Assembly: GCA_963971305.1 (NCBI GenBank)
Contig: OZ020306.1
Location: 4,022,842-4,086,841 of the forward strand
Direction of reading: 5' to 3'
DNA: 64,000 nt
Origin: Arcuatula senhousia
Taxonomy: Eukaryota; Mollusca; Bivalvia; Mytilida; Mytilidae
Positions 1 to 10,899 of the stretch are shown piece after piece (within the stretch, counting starts at the first letter, position 1; the number at the start of each line of letters is the position of its first letter). The translations under genes and the position numbers were made by a program. The notes beneath the pieces were generated by a model, which worked only from the letters and a program-made list of their open reading frames with translations, had not been told where the DNA came from and searched no databases.

Positions 1-23
1 CAAAAACTATTATTCATTTTTAG

Positions 24-227
24 GTTCAAAATCTAATTTGGCATTCAGAAAGGCCACCTGGATGAGTTCAACATGGTCACCTAAAGAATCGTCAAAAAAG
101 GCAGTTGACGGAAATCTCAACACCATAAGCCATAGCAAACGACAAAGAAATCCATCTTGGAAAGTAGATTTAGGAAAGACTTATCCAATCAACCGTATCG
201 AGATCTTCAATAGAAAAGGTCGATATG
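24..227 (+). CDS. Unit 1 exon A: N-terminal half of FTP lectin domain
   Basis: This exon encodes residues 1-67 of the 133-residue F-type lectin (fucolectin/tachylectin-4/pentraxin-1) domain. The acceptor is cattttttag and the donor is gtaggt; both boundaries are phase 1. The family pattern is clear: NLAFRKATWMSS (family NLALGKPATQSS), AVDGNLNT, then NPSWKVDLGKTYPINRIEIFNR (positions ~42-63). His36 and Arg63 have the H-x26-R spacing of the fucose-binding motif. The exon ends at Tyr67, so the intron cuts the binding-site loop. Reading on without splicing hits TGA eight bases after the exon end. The frame opens before the TTG that codes Leu5; no initiator is expected in an internal exon. Confidence 0.9.
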
Positions 228-512
228 GTAGGTGACATCGAAATTTGAATTGTTTTGTATAAACATCTGTAGGTGTAATCGTTGTGTGAAAAAATAAATC
301 ATTTTGCTTCAAACTATGTAACCTTATTGATTTATTCCTTGCATGAATCTACACACTTCAAATTGTTTTAGTGTAAATGCCTTTAAGAGTTTAATGTGTT
401 GACAAAAATGTGTTGGAATCAATTAATTTCTCTTGACGTTGAGAGAGGAGTGGTATAAAATGACTTATTAAATATACATAGATTATTGATAGATAATTTT
501 GAATTTTACAAG
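228..512 (+). other. Intron A-B (unit 1), 285 nt
   Basis: This intron separates the two halves of the lectin domain. It runs from gtaggt to the acceptor ttttacaag and splits the Ala68 codon. I see no coding potential in it. A TATA-like tataaaatg at about 454 is present in every unit and is treated as chance in AT-rich sequence. The same intron recurs in all 17 full units; unit 10 has a 13-bp deletion in it near 29035. Confidence 0.85.
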
Positions 513-707
513 CAAAGCGGATGAGAAATGTTGCCGTGCACATTGGTTATGGTAAAAGAAAGATCAAGTGTGGGTCCTTCAAAGGACCTGGAAGAAGTGG
601 ACAAAAGATATCAATAAAATGCAACAATAAAAAAGGTCGACATGTGTATGTCAGTCAGGCTGGAACTGGATATTTGCAGCTTGCTGAAGTCAGAGTCTAT
701 AGTTCAG
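513..707 (+). CDS. Unit 1 exon B: C-terminal half of FTP lectin domain
   Basis: This exon encodes residues 68-132, with Gly133 completed by the next exon. It starts at ca|aag|cgg after acceptor ttttacaag and ends before gtaatc; both ends are phase 1. RMRNVAVHIG (70-79) matches the family pattern RMxNVxVRVG. Cys87 and Cys104 match the internal disulfide pair of the fold. GRHVYV (109-114) and LQLAEVRVY (122-130) match the last strands, where the family usually has LxLCEVEV; the Cys is Ala125 here. Arg70 fits the second Arg of the fucose motif. An ATG at 521 is Met71 of the domain, not a start. Confidence 0.9.
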
Positions 708-1439
708 GTAATCATTAACATGGAAACGGAATATCCTTCTTTGTCACACATTAAGCGTTTTTCAGTCATTTGACATTTGCCTGAGTGAAACAGCGGACAG
801 ATTTCAAACCATATTTTGATAATGGACCTGATATATTTGTTTCCTCGCAAGTGGACTTGATATGGCCATATCAAGGCCTCAAATAAACGAGTGACGTTAT
901 AAACTCTGCTCTTTGAACAAGCATGAAATGATGTTCAGATTTGTATGTATAAAAACAGTCAAACAATAACACCAATTATAGAAAATTCAATGTTTATGTT
1001 TTTTTGGTGTGTTAAAGATTTAAGCAGGTTCAAATTTATAGAGTATTTTAAGGTTTTATCTTGAAAATGATGTGAAATATGTATCAGGACACAGGGGTTT
1101 CCATATCGGGTTCAATTTAATTCCTTGAACTATATTATGGTGTTATCTAACGCTTTGACCTACTATGGGAGTCTTGGAATCATATATATGGGACCTGATA
1201 TGAATAAATTCGGTGTAAAAATATAAACTAAGCCCATCTTTGTTGAGATTAATATAACATTTCAGATTTTGAAAACACCCTTTCCTATAAGTTTCGATTG
1301 AAGACAACATGAGCCTTTGACACAGTATAAAATAACTTAAGTCTCTATTTTGATAGTCAATTTGTTCGTAAATAAAGTTGTGCTACATATAGAATCTGCT
1401 TTCTAGATTCAAACCAAAAATTATGTTTTTCTTTTGAAG
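708..1439 (+). other. Intron B-microexon 1 (unit 1), 732 nt
   Basis: No exon, RNA gene or promoter is supported here. The intron contains the short palindromic stretch gatatggccatatc near 858. The same intron is present in all full units. It carries the hAT-like insertion in unit 16 and a 22-bp deletion in unit 15 near 57798. Confidence 0.75.
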
Positions 1440-1466
1440 GGAAAGCTCCTCCTAAGAAAACCAGAG
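1440..1466 (+). CDS. Unit 1 microexon 1: linker KAPPKKTRG
   Basis: A 27-nt phase 1-1 exon lies between a pyrimidine-rich acceptor (ttttcttttgaag) and a strong donor (gag|gtaggt). The leading gg completes the Gly codon from exon B, then come K A P P K K T R, and the final g opens the next Gly codon. Its reality is supported by exact length equality with microexons 2 and 3, the shared phase, the similar peptide and conservation in all 23 microexon trios. A transcript would be needed to prove inclusion. Confidence 0.8.
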
Positions 1467-1859
1467 GTAGGTAGTGCTAACGTCATAAGGTTCTTGATTA
1501 ATATGTGTTGATTGAATATACAATTTTATTCTAAATTTTTAACAGAGTATATCTTTTGGTCAAATTATCAAATGTGTACATTAAATAATTTAGTAATTTA
1601 ACAGTTTACAAGTTAATCGATGCACTATTCATTGTTCATTCTTGATTAGAAAGTAATATTATTTGTTTTGTGGTATTTTTAACAATATAAATCAGTGAAA
1701 ATGCAAAAGTCAAAACACTCAATTATGTCTCTTTTTATCAGTTTGACAATGACCATTTTTCTGTTAAGCTCTTTTTATAATGATAAATATTGATTAAGAA
1801 TAATATTTGGCGATAGGCCATCTGCTTTTCAAACAACTGATCATGTTTTATTACTATAG
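1467..1859 (+). other. Intron microexon 1-2 (unit 1), 393 nt
   Basis: No coding content is supported. From about 1690 it holds a diverged copy of a sequence also found after microexons 2 and 3 (gtgaaaatgcaaaagtc ... actcaattatgtc), showing that microexon plus flank was duplicated inside the unit. Confidence 0.7.
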
Positions 1860-1886
1860 GAAAAGCTGTTTCTAGGAAAACCAAAG
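1860..1886 (+). CDS. Unit 1 microexon 2: linker KAVSRKTKG
   Basis: A 27-nt phase 1-1 exon with acceptor ttattactatag and donor aag|gtacat. It encodes the rest of a Gly codon, K A V S R K T K, and the first base of the next Gly codon. It has the same length and phase as microexon 1, with the shared pattern K-A-x-x-[KR]-K-T-[RK]-G. Confidence 0.8.
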
Positions 1887-2367
1887 GTACATTAAGTTTA
1901 AAATATTTTGTAACATTAGTTTTTTTTTTTGTGTTTTGTTAAAATGCTGTTCCAATTCGACTTGAATAAAATAATATGTATAAGTGAAAAGGTGAGAGTG
2001 AATTCCCTCAATTATGCCCCTTGTAATCATTTTTACAATGCGATCTTTTTCATAATGATAGTTTATAAATACTTTCATTTTTGATTATTTCTTAACTCGG
2101 CTGATTGTGAGATCAAACAATGTGCAGTGCTTTCGATGTATGATTAATTGCAAATAGGTTTTCATGACAAAATGATCAATATTTCTTCTTTTATGTTCAA
2201 AACATGTTAATAATAACATGCATGTGTCAATTTAAAAATCAAAATGGAAAATTCTGAAAATACAGGTAGAAAAATAGTGTTTTTATAGTTATACATATTA
2301 ATTTAAGTAAAAGTTTTGTCGATAAGTCATATGCTTTTCAAACAACGATCATGTTTTATTATTATAG
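1887..2367 (+). repeat. Intron microexon 2-3 (unit 1) with internal direct repeat
   Basis: This 481-nt intron is paralogous to the start of the following intron. Shared blocks include gtgaaaaggtgagagtg versus gtgaaaatgcaagagta, then caattatg, gatcaaacaatgtgcagtgc, tttcgatgtatgat, ttttcatgacaaaat and aaaatcaaaatggaa, in the same order. No independent gene is seen. Confidence 0.8.
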
Positions 2368-2394
2368 GAAAAGCTGTTTCTAGGAAAACCAAAG
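2368..2394 (+). CDS. Unit 1 microexon 3: linker KAVSRKTKG
   Basis: A 27-nt phase 1-1 exon with acceptor ttattattatag and donor aag|gtacat. Its 27 bases are identical to microexon 2 in this unit, although the surrounding introns have diverged. It joins in frame to exon A of the next unit through a Gly codon (g|gt). Confidence 0.8.
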
Positions 2395-3176
2395 GTACAT
2401 TAAGTATTAGACATTTTGTAACGTTAGTTAATTTGGTGTTATGCTAAAACGCTATTTCAATTTGACTTATAAAGCCTTACTATAGAATAGAACTGAAGAA
2501 AATGATATATATCAGTGAAAATGCAAGAGTAAATACTCTCAATTATGTTTCTTGTACTCATTTTTACATTGACTATGTTTCTGTAATTTTTTATAATATT
2601 GATTTCAATTACTTACTATTTGATTCTTTTTCAATTTTGCCGATTAGGAGATCAAACAATGTGCAGTGCTTTCGATGTATGATAAATGGCATAATGTAGG
2701 TTTTCATGACAAAATTATCAGTCTTTTTTCGTTTATGTTCAGTAGGTGACGATAATTACATGCTTGTCTATTTGAAAATCAAAATGGAATTTATTTCATG
2801 AGTTATTGATAGAAACGGATTATACAAAATATGGTTTTACATATTTGAATGAATAAATTTATGATTGTGAAATATACTTTTTTCCTAAGAATTGTTTCTC
2901 TAATTGGTGTTTTGTTTATTGTATTATATATTACTACCCGATTTACAGATCGCACTTGAAAGCAGTTTTGAAGCGAAAAAGATATTGCCAAACCACCATT
3001 TTAAATCAAATAACTGCAAAAAGACCATTAATCCTTTATCAAGTTAGAACCTCTGAGATTTTCCATTTCTCTTTTATGTCTTTTTTTTCTTATTCGACAT
3101 CCTAGTTTGTTTGTTTTGTTAAAAAATGTTAGCATGTGTTGCCATTCTTAAAACAAAAACTATTATTCATTTTTAG
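2395..3176 (+). other. Intron microexon 3 to next exon A (unit 1), 782 nt
   Basis: The first ~400 nt are the third diverged copy of the intronic subrepeat. The rest shows no supported exon. A tttacag at 2942-2948 resembles an acceptor, but the phase-1 reading stops after two codons. The intron ends in attcatttttag before exon A of unit 2. Confidence 0.75.
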
Positions 3177-3380
3177 GTTCAAAATCTAATTTGGCATTCA
3201 GAAAGGCCACCTGGATGAGTTCAACATGGTCACCTAAAGAATCGTCAAAAAAGGCAGTTGACGGAAATCTCAACACCATAAGCCATAGCAAACGACAAAG
3301 AAATCCATCTTGGAAAGTAGATTTAGGAAAGACTTATCCAATCAACCGTATCGAGATCTTCAATAGAAAAGGTCGATATG
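3177..3380 (+). CDS. Unit 2 exon A (FTP N-half)
   Basis: The 67 residues are identical to unit 1. The donor is the stronger consensus gtaagt, where unit 1 has gtaggt. Phase 1-1. Unit 2 differs from unit 1 by only a few bases over 3,153 bp. Confidence 0.9.
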
Positions 3381-3665
3381 GTAAGTGACATCGAAATTTG
3401 AATTGTTTTGTACAAACATCTGTAGGTGTAATCGTTGTGTGAAAAAATAAATCATTTTGCTTCAAACTATGTAACCTTATTGATTTATTCCTTGCATGAA
3501 TCTACACATTTCAAATTGTTTTAGTGTAAATGCCTTTAAGAGTTTAATGTGTTGACAAAAATGTGTTGGAATGAATTAATTTCTCTTGACGTTGAGAGAG
3601 GAGTGGTATAAAATGACTTATTAAATATACATAGATTATTGATAGATAATTTTGAATTTTACAAG

Positions 3666-3860
3666 CAAAGCGGATGAGAAATGTTGCCGTGCACATTGGT
3701 TATGGTAAAAGAAAGATCAAGTGTGGGTCCTTCAAAGGACCTGGAAGAAGTGGACAAAAGATATCAATAAAATGCAACAATAAAAAAGGTCGACATGTGT
3801 ATGTCAGTCAGGCTGGAACTGGATATTTGCAGCTTGCTGAAGTCAGAGTCTATAGTTCAG
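3666..3860 (+). CDS. Unit 2 exon B (FTP C-half)
   Basis: The protein sequence is identical to unit 1 exon B, with acceptor ttttacaag and donor gtaatc. Cys87 and Cys104 are kept. Confidence 0.9.
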
Positions 3861-4592
3861 GTAATCATTAACATGGAAACGGAATATCCTTCTTTGTCAC
3901 TCATTAAGCGTTTTTCAGTCATTTGACATTTGCCTGAGTGAAACAGCGGACAGATTTCAAACCATATTTTGATAATGGACCTGATATATTTGTTTTCTCG
4001 CAAGTGGACTTGATATGGCCATATCAAGGCCTCAAATAAACGAGTGACGTTATAAACTCTGCTCTTTGAACAAGCATGAAATGATGTTCAGATTTGTATG
4101 TATAAAAACAGTCAAACAATAACACCAATTATAGAAAATTCAATGTTTATGTTTTTTTGGTGTGTTAAAGATTTAAGCAGGTTCAAATTTATAGAGTATT
4201 TTAAGGTTTTATCTTGAAAATGATGTGAAATATGTATCAGGACACAGGGGTTTCCTTATCGGGTTCAATTTAATTCCTTGAACTATATTATGGTGTTATC
4301 TAACGCTTTGACCTACTATGGGAGTCTTGGAATCATATATATGGGACCTGATATGAATAAATTCGGTGTAAAAATATAAACTAAGCCCATCTTTGTTGAG
4401 ATTAATATAACATTTCAGATTTTGAAAACACCCTTTCCTATAAGTTTCGATTGAAGACAACATGAGCCTTTGACACAGTATAAAATAACTTAAGTCTCTA
4501 TTTTGATAGTCAATTTGTTCGTAAATAAAGTTGTGCTACATATAGAATCTGCTTTCTAGATTCAAACCAAAAATTATGTTTTTCTTTTGAAG

Positions 4593-5547
4593 GGAAAGCT
4601 CCTCCTAAGAAAACCAGAGGTAGGTAGTGCTAACGTCATAAGGTTCTTGATTAATATGTGTTGATTGAATATACCATTTTATTCTAAATTTTTAACAGAG
4701 TATATCTTTTGGTCAAATTATCAAATGTGTACATTAAATAATTTAGTAATTTAACAGTTTACAAGTTAATCGATGCACTATTCATTGTTCATTCTTGATT
4801 AGAAAGTAATATTATTTGTTTTGTGGTATTTTTAACAATATAAATCAGTGAAAATGCAAAAGTCAAAACACTCAATTATGTCTCTTTTTATCAGTTTGAC
4901 AATGACCATTTTTCTGTTAAGCTCTTTTTATAATGATAAATATTGATTAAGAATAATATTTGGCGATAGGCCATCTGCTTTTCAAACAACTGATCATGTT
5001 TTATTACTATAGGAAAAGCTGTTTCTAGGAAAACCAAAGGTACATTAAGTTTAAAATATTTTGTAACATTAGTTTTTTTTTGTGTGTTTTGTTAAAATGC
5101 TGTTCCAATTCGACTTGAATAAAATAATATGTATAAGTGAAAAGGTGAGAGTGAATTCCCTCAATTATGCCCCTTGTAATCATTTTTACAATGCGATCTT
5201 TTTCATAATGATAGTTTATAAATACTTTCATTTTTGATTATTTCTTAACTCGGCTGATTGTGGGATCAAACAATGTGCAGTGCTTTCGATGTATGATTAA
5301 TTGCAAATAGGTTTTCATGACAAAATGATCAATATTTCTTCTTTTATGTTCAAAACATGTTAATAATAACATGCATGTGTCAATTTAAAAATCAAAATGG
5401 AAAATTCTGAAAATACAGGTAGAAAAATAGTGTTTTTATAGTTATACATATTAATTTAAGTAAAAGTTTTGTCGATAAGTCATATGCTTTTCAAACAACG
5501 ATCATGTTTTATTATTATAGGAAAAGCTGTTTCTAGGAAAACCAAAG
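4593..5547 (+). CDS. Unit 2 microexon trio
   Basis: Three 27-nt phase 1-1 microexons at 4593-4619 (KAPPKKTRG), 5013-5039 (KAVSRKTKG) and 5521-5547 (KAVSRKTKG), separated by introns. Splice sites are as in unit 1. Confidence 0.78.
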
Positions 5548-6329
5548 GTACATTAAGTATTAGACATTTTGTAACGTTAGTTAATTTGGTGTTATGCTAA
5601 AACGCTATTTCAATTTGACTTATAAAGCCTTACTATAGAATAGAACTGAAGAAAATGATATATATCAGTGAAAATGCAAGAGTAAATACTCTCAATTATG
5701 TTTCTTGTACTCATTTTTACATTGACTATGTTTCTGTAATTTTTTATAATATTGATTTCAATTACTTACTATTTGATTCTTTTTCAATTTTGCCGATTAG
5801 GAGATCAAACAATGTGCAGTGCTTTCGATGTATGATAAATGGCATAATGTAGGTTTTCATGACAAAATTATCAGTCTTTTTTCGTTTATGTTCAGTAGGT
5901 GACGATAATTACATGCTTGTCTATTTGAAAATCAAAATGGAATTTATTTCATGAGTTATTGATAGAAACGGATTATACAAAATATGGTTTTACATATTTG
6001 AATGAATAAATTTATGATTGTGAAATATACTTTTTTCCTAAGAATTGTTTCTCTAATTGGTGTTTTGTTTATTGTATTATATATTACTACCCGATTTACA
6101 GATCGCACTTGAAAGCAGTTTTGAAGCGAAAAAGATATTGCCAAACCACCATTTTAAATCAAATAACTGCAAAAAGACCATTAATCCTTTATCAAGTTAG
6201 AACCTCTGAGATTTTCCATTTCTCTTTTATGTCTTTTTTTTCTTATTCGACATCCTAGTTTGTTTGTTTTGTTAAAAAATGTTAGCATGTGTTGCCATTC
6301 TTAAAACAAAAACTATTATTCATTTTTAG

Positions 6330-6533
6330 GTTCAAAATCTAATTTGGCATTCAGAAAGGCCACCTGGATGAGTTCAACATGGTCACCTAAAGAATCGTCA
6401 AAAAAGGCAGTTGACGGAAATCTCAACACCATAAGCCATAGCAAACGACAAAGAAATCCATCTTGGAAAGTAGATTTAGGAAAGACTTATCCAATCAACC
6501 GTATCGAGATCTTCAATAGAAAAGGTCGATATG
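6330..6533 (+). CDS. Unit 3 exon A (FTP N-half)
   Basis: The protein is identical to units 1 and 2, with donor gtaagt as in unit 2. Units 1-3 share the CTC Leu31 codon, marking them as one recent duplication group. Confidence 0.9.
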
Positions 6534-6818
6534 GTAAGTGACATCGAAATTTGAATTGTTTTGTACAAACATCTGTAGGTGTAATCGTTGTGTGAAAAAA
6601 TAAATCATTTTGCTTCAAACTATGTAACCTTATTGATTTATTCCTTGCATGAATCTACACATTTCAAATTGTTTTAGTGTAAATGCCTTTAAGAGTTTAA
6701 TGTGTTGACAAAAATGTGTTGGAATGAATTAATTTCTCTTGACGTTGAGAGAGGAGTGGTATAAAATGACTTATTAAATATACATAGATTATTGATAGAT
6801 AATTTTGAATTTTACAAG

Positions 6819-7013
6819 CAAAGCGGATGAGAAATGTTGCCGTGCACATTGGTTATGGTAAAAGAAAGATCAAGTGTGGGTCCTTCAAAGGACCTGGAAG
6901 AAGTGGACAAAAGATATCAATAAAATGCAACAATAAAAAAGGTCGACATGTGTATGTCAGTCAGGCTGGAACTGGATATTTGCAGCTTGCTGAAGTCAGA
7001 GTCTATAGTTCAG
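6819..7013 (+). CDS. Unit 3 exon B (FTP C-half)
   Basis: The protein is identical to unit 1 exon B and the splice sites are intact. Confidence 0.9.
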
Positions 7014-7744
7014 GTAATCATTAACATGGAAACGGAATATCCTTCTTTGTCACACATTAAGCGTTTTTCAGTCATTTGACATTTGCCTGAGTGAAACAGC
7101 GGACAGATTTCAAACCATATTTTGATAATGGACCTGATATATTTGTTTTCTCGCAAGTGGACTTGATATGGCCATATCAAGGCCTCAAATAAACGAGTGA
7201 CGTTATAAACTCTGCTCTTTGAACAAGCATGAAATGATGTTCAGATTTGTATGTATAAAAACAGTCAAACAATAACACCAATTATAGAAAATTCAATGTT
7301 TATGTTTTTTGGTGTGTTAAAGATTTAAGCAGGTTCAAATTTATAGAGTATTTTAAGGTTTTATCTTGAAAATGATGTGAAATATGTATCAGGACACAGG
7401 GGTTTCCTTATCGGGTTCAATTTAATTCCTTGAACTATATTATGGTGTTATCTAACGCTTTGACCTACTATGGGAGTCTTGGAATCATATATATGGGACC
7501 TGATATGAATAAATTCGGTGTAAAAATATAAACTAAGCCCATCTTTGTTGAGATTAATATAACATTTCAGATTTTGAAAACACCCTTTCCTATAAGTTTC
7601 GATTGAAGACAACATGAGCCTTTGACACAGTATAAAATAACTTAAGTCTCTATTTTGATAGTCAATTTGTTCGTAAATAAAGTTGTGCTACATATAGAAT
7701 CTGCTTTCTAGATTCAAACCGAAAATTATGTTTTTCTTTTGAAG

Positions 7745-8697
7745 GGAAAGCTCCTCCTAAGAAAACCAGAGGTAGGTAGTGCTAACGTCATAAGGTTCTT
7801 GATTAATATGTGTTGATTGAATATACCATTTTATTTTAAATCTTTAACAGAGTATATCTTTTGGTCAAATTATTAAATGTGTACATTAAATAATTTAGTA
7901 ATTTAACAGTTTACAAGTTAATCGATGCACTATTCATTGTTCATTCTTGATTAGAAATTAATATTATTTGTTTTGCGGTATTTTTGATAATATAAATCAG
8001 TGAAATTGCAAAAGTCAAAACACTCAATTATGTCTCTTTTAATCATTTTGACAATGACCATTTTTCTGTTAAGCTCTTTTTATAATGATAAATATTGATT
8101 AAGAATAATATTTGGCGATAGGCCATCTGCTTTTCAAACAACTGATCATATTTTATTACTATAGGAAAAGCTGTTTCTAGGAAAACCAAAGGTACATTAA
8201 GTTTAAAATATTTTGTTACGTCAGTTTTTTTGTGTGTTTTGTTAAGATGCTGTTCCAATTCGACTTGAATAAAATACTATGTATAAGTGAAAAGGTGAGA
8301 GTGAATTCCCTCAATTATGTCCCTTGTAATCATTTTTACAATGAGATCTTTTTCATAATGATTGTTTATAAATACTTTCATTTTTGATTATTTCTTAACT
8401 CGGCTGATTGTGAGATCAAACAATGTGCAGTGCTTTCGATGTATGATTAATTGCAAATAGGTTTTCATGACAAAATGATCAATATTTCTTCTTTTATGTT
8501 CAAAACATGTTAATAATAACATGCATGTGTCAATTTAAAAATCAAAATGGAAAATTCTGAAAATACAGGTAGAAAAATAGTGTTATTATAGTTATACATA
8601 TTAATTTAAGTAAAAGTTTTGTCGATAAGTCATATGCTTTTCAAACAACGATCATGTTTTATTATTATAGGAAAAGCTGTTTCTAGGAAAACCAAAG
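7745..8697 (+). CDS. Unit 3 microexon trio
   Basis: Microexons at 7745-7771 (KAPPKKTRG), 8165-8191 (KAVSRKTKG) and 8671-8697 (KAVSRKTKG), all phase 1-1. The flanking introns here start to resemble units 4 onward, so unit 3 is a mosaic between the two groups. Confidence 0.78.
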
Positions 8698-9484
8698 GTA
8701 CATTAAGTATTAGACATTTTGTAACGTTAGTTAAATTGGTGTTATGCTAAAACGCTATTTCAATTTGACTTATAAAGCCTTACTATAGAATAGAACTGAA
8801 GAAAATGATATATATCAGTGAAAATGCAAGAGTAAATACTCTCAATTATGTTTCTTGTACTCATTTTTACATTGACTATGTTTCTGTCCAGCTATTTTTT
8901 ATAATATTGATTTCAATTACTTACTATTTGATTCTTTTTTCAATTTTGCCGATTAGGAGATCAAACAATGTGCAGTGCTTTCGATGTATGATAAATGGCA
9001 TAATATAGGTTTTCATGACAAAATTATCAGTCTTTTTCGTTTATGTTCAGTAGGTGATAATAATTACATGCTTGTCTATTTGAAAATCAAAATGGAATTT
9101 TTTTCATGAGTTATTGATAGAAACGGATTATACAAAATATGGTTTTACATATTTGAATGAATAAATTTATGATTGTGAAATATACTTTTTTCCTAAGAAT
9201 TGTGTCTGTAGGTGGTGTTTTGTTTATTGTATTATATATTACTACCCGATTTACAGATCGCACTTGAAAGCAGTTTTGAAGCGAAAAAGATATTGCCAAA
9301 CCACCATTTTAAATCAAATAACTGCAAAAAGACCATTAATCCTTTATCAAGTTAGAACCTCTGAGATTTTCCATTTCTCTTTTATGTCTTTTTTTTCTTA
9401 TTCGACATCCTAGTTTGTTTGTTTTGTTAAAAAATGTTAGCATGTGTTGCCATTCTTAAAACAAAAACTATTATTCATTTTTAG

Positions 9485-9688
9485 GTTCAAAATATAATTT
9501 GGCATTCAGAAAGGCCACCTGGATGAGTTCAACATGGTCACCTAAAGAATCGTCAAAAAAGGCAGTTGACGGAAATCTAAACACCATAAGCCATAGCAAA
9601 CGACAAAGAAATCCATCTTGGAAAGTAGATTTAGGAAAGACTTATCCAATCAATCGTATCGAGATCTTCAATAGAAAAGGTCGATATG
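9485..9688 (+). CDS. Unit 4 exon A (FTP N-half)
   Basis: One substitution near the N-terminus, Ser3 to Tyr (tat for tct). The Leu31 codon is CTA and the Asn56 codon is AAT. Splice sites are intact. Confidence 0.89.
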
Positions 9689-9973
9689 GTAGGTGACATC
9701 GAAATTTGAATTGTTTTGTACAAACATCTGTAGGTGTAATCGTTGTGTGAAAAAATAAATCATTTTGCTTCAAACTATGTAACCTTATTTATTTAATCCT
9801 TGCATTAATCTACACATTTCAAATTGTTTTAGTGTAAATGCCTTTAAGAGTTTAATGTGTTGACAAAAATGTGTTGGAATGACTTAATTTCTCTTGACGT
9901 TGAGAGAGGAGTGGTATAAAATGACTTATTAAATATACATAGATTATTGATAGATAATTTTGAATTTTACAAG

Positions 9974-10168
9974 CAAAGCGGATGAGAAATGTTGCCGTGC
10001 ACATTGGTTATGGTAAAAGAAAAATCAAGTGTGGGTCCTTCAAAGGACCTGGAAGAAGTGGACAAAAGATATCAATAAAATGCAACAATAAAAAAGGTCG
10101 ACATGTGTATGTCAGTCAGGCTGGAACTGGATATTTGCAGCTTGCTGAAGTCAGAGTCTATAGTTCAG
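9974..10168 (+). CDS. Unit 4 exon B (FTP C-half)
   Basis: The protein is identical to unit 1 exon B, with one synonymous change at Lys84 (aaa). Confidence 0.9.
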
Positions 10169-10899
10169 GTAATCATTAACATGGAAACGGAATATCCTTC
10201 TTTGTCACACATTAAGCGTTTCCAGTCATTTGACATTTGCCTGAGTGAAACAGCGGACAGATTTCAAACCATATTTTGATAATGGACCTGATATATTTGT
10301 TTCCTCGCAAGTGGACTTGATATGGCCATATCAAGGCCTCAAATAAACGAGTGACGTTATAAACTCTGCTCTTTGAACAAGCATGAAAGGATGTTCAGAT
10401 TTGTATGTATAAAAACAGTCAAACAATAACACCAATTATAGAAAATTCAATGTTTATGTTTTTTTGGTGTGTTAAAGATTTAAGCAGGTTCAAATTTATA
10501 GAGTATTTTAAGGTTTTATCTTGAAAATGATGTGAAATATGTATCAGGACACAGGGGTTTCCATATCGGGTTCAATTTAATTCCTTGAACTATATTATGG
10601 TGTTATCTAACGCCTTGACCTACTATGGGAGTCTTGGAATCATATATATGGGACCTGATATGAATAAATTCGGTGTAAAAATATAAACTAAGCCCATCTT
10701 TGTTGAGATTAATATAACATTTCAGATTTTGAAAACACCCTTTCCTATAAGTTTCGATTGAAGACAACATGAGCCTTTGACACAGTATAAAATAACTTAA
10801 GTCTCTATTTTGATAGTCAATTTGTTCGTAAATAAAGTTGTGCTACATATAGAATCTGCTTTCTAGATTCAAACCAAAAATTATGTTTTTCTTTTGAAG

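Noticed and set aside
451..462. TATA-like tataaaatg between exons A and B, as a possible promoter of single-domain genes
   Set aside because: It lies inside an intron that splits the domain, and AT-rich DNA produces such matches by chance. No signal peptide follows.
521..718. Exon B as an independent 65-residue protein starting at ATG
   Set aside because: The ATG is an internal Met of the lectin fold; a phase-1 acceptor precedes it and a donor precedes the apparent stop.
2502..2699. Plus-strand open frame starting MIYISENARVN, recurring in most units
   Set aside because: It lies in the intron after microexon 3; indels change its frame and C-terminus from unit to unit, and it has no splice-consistent phase.
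2803..2991. Minus-strand 62-codon frame (MAISFSLQN) repeated in most full units
   Set aside because: Its conservation equals that of the surrounding intron, with no domain and AT-rich low-complexity composition.
2949..3030. Possible extra exon after tttacag in the last intron
   Set aside because: In phase 1 it stops after two codons (cgc act tga), and no donor gives a phase-symmetric exon.
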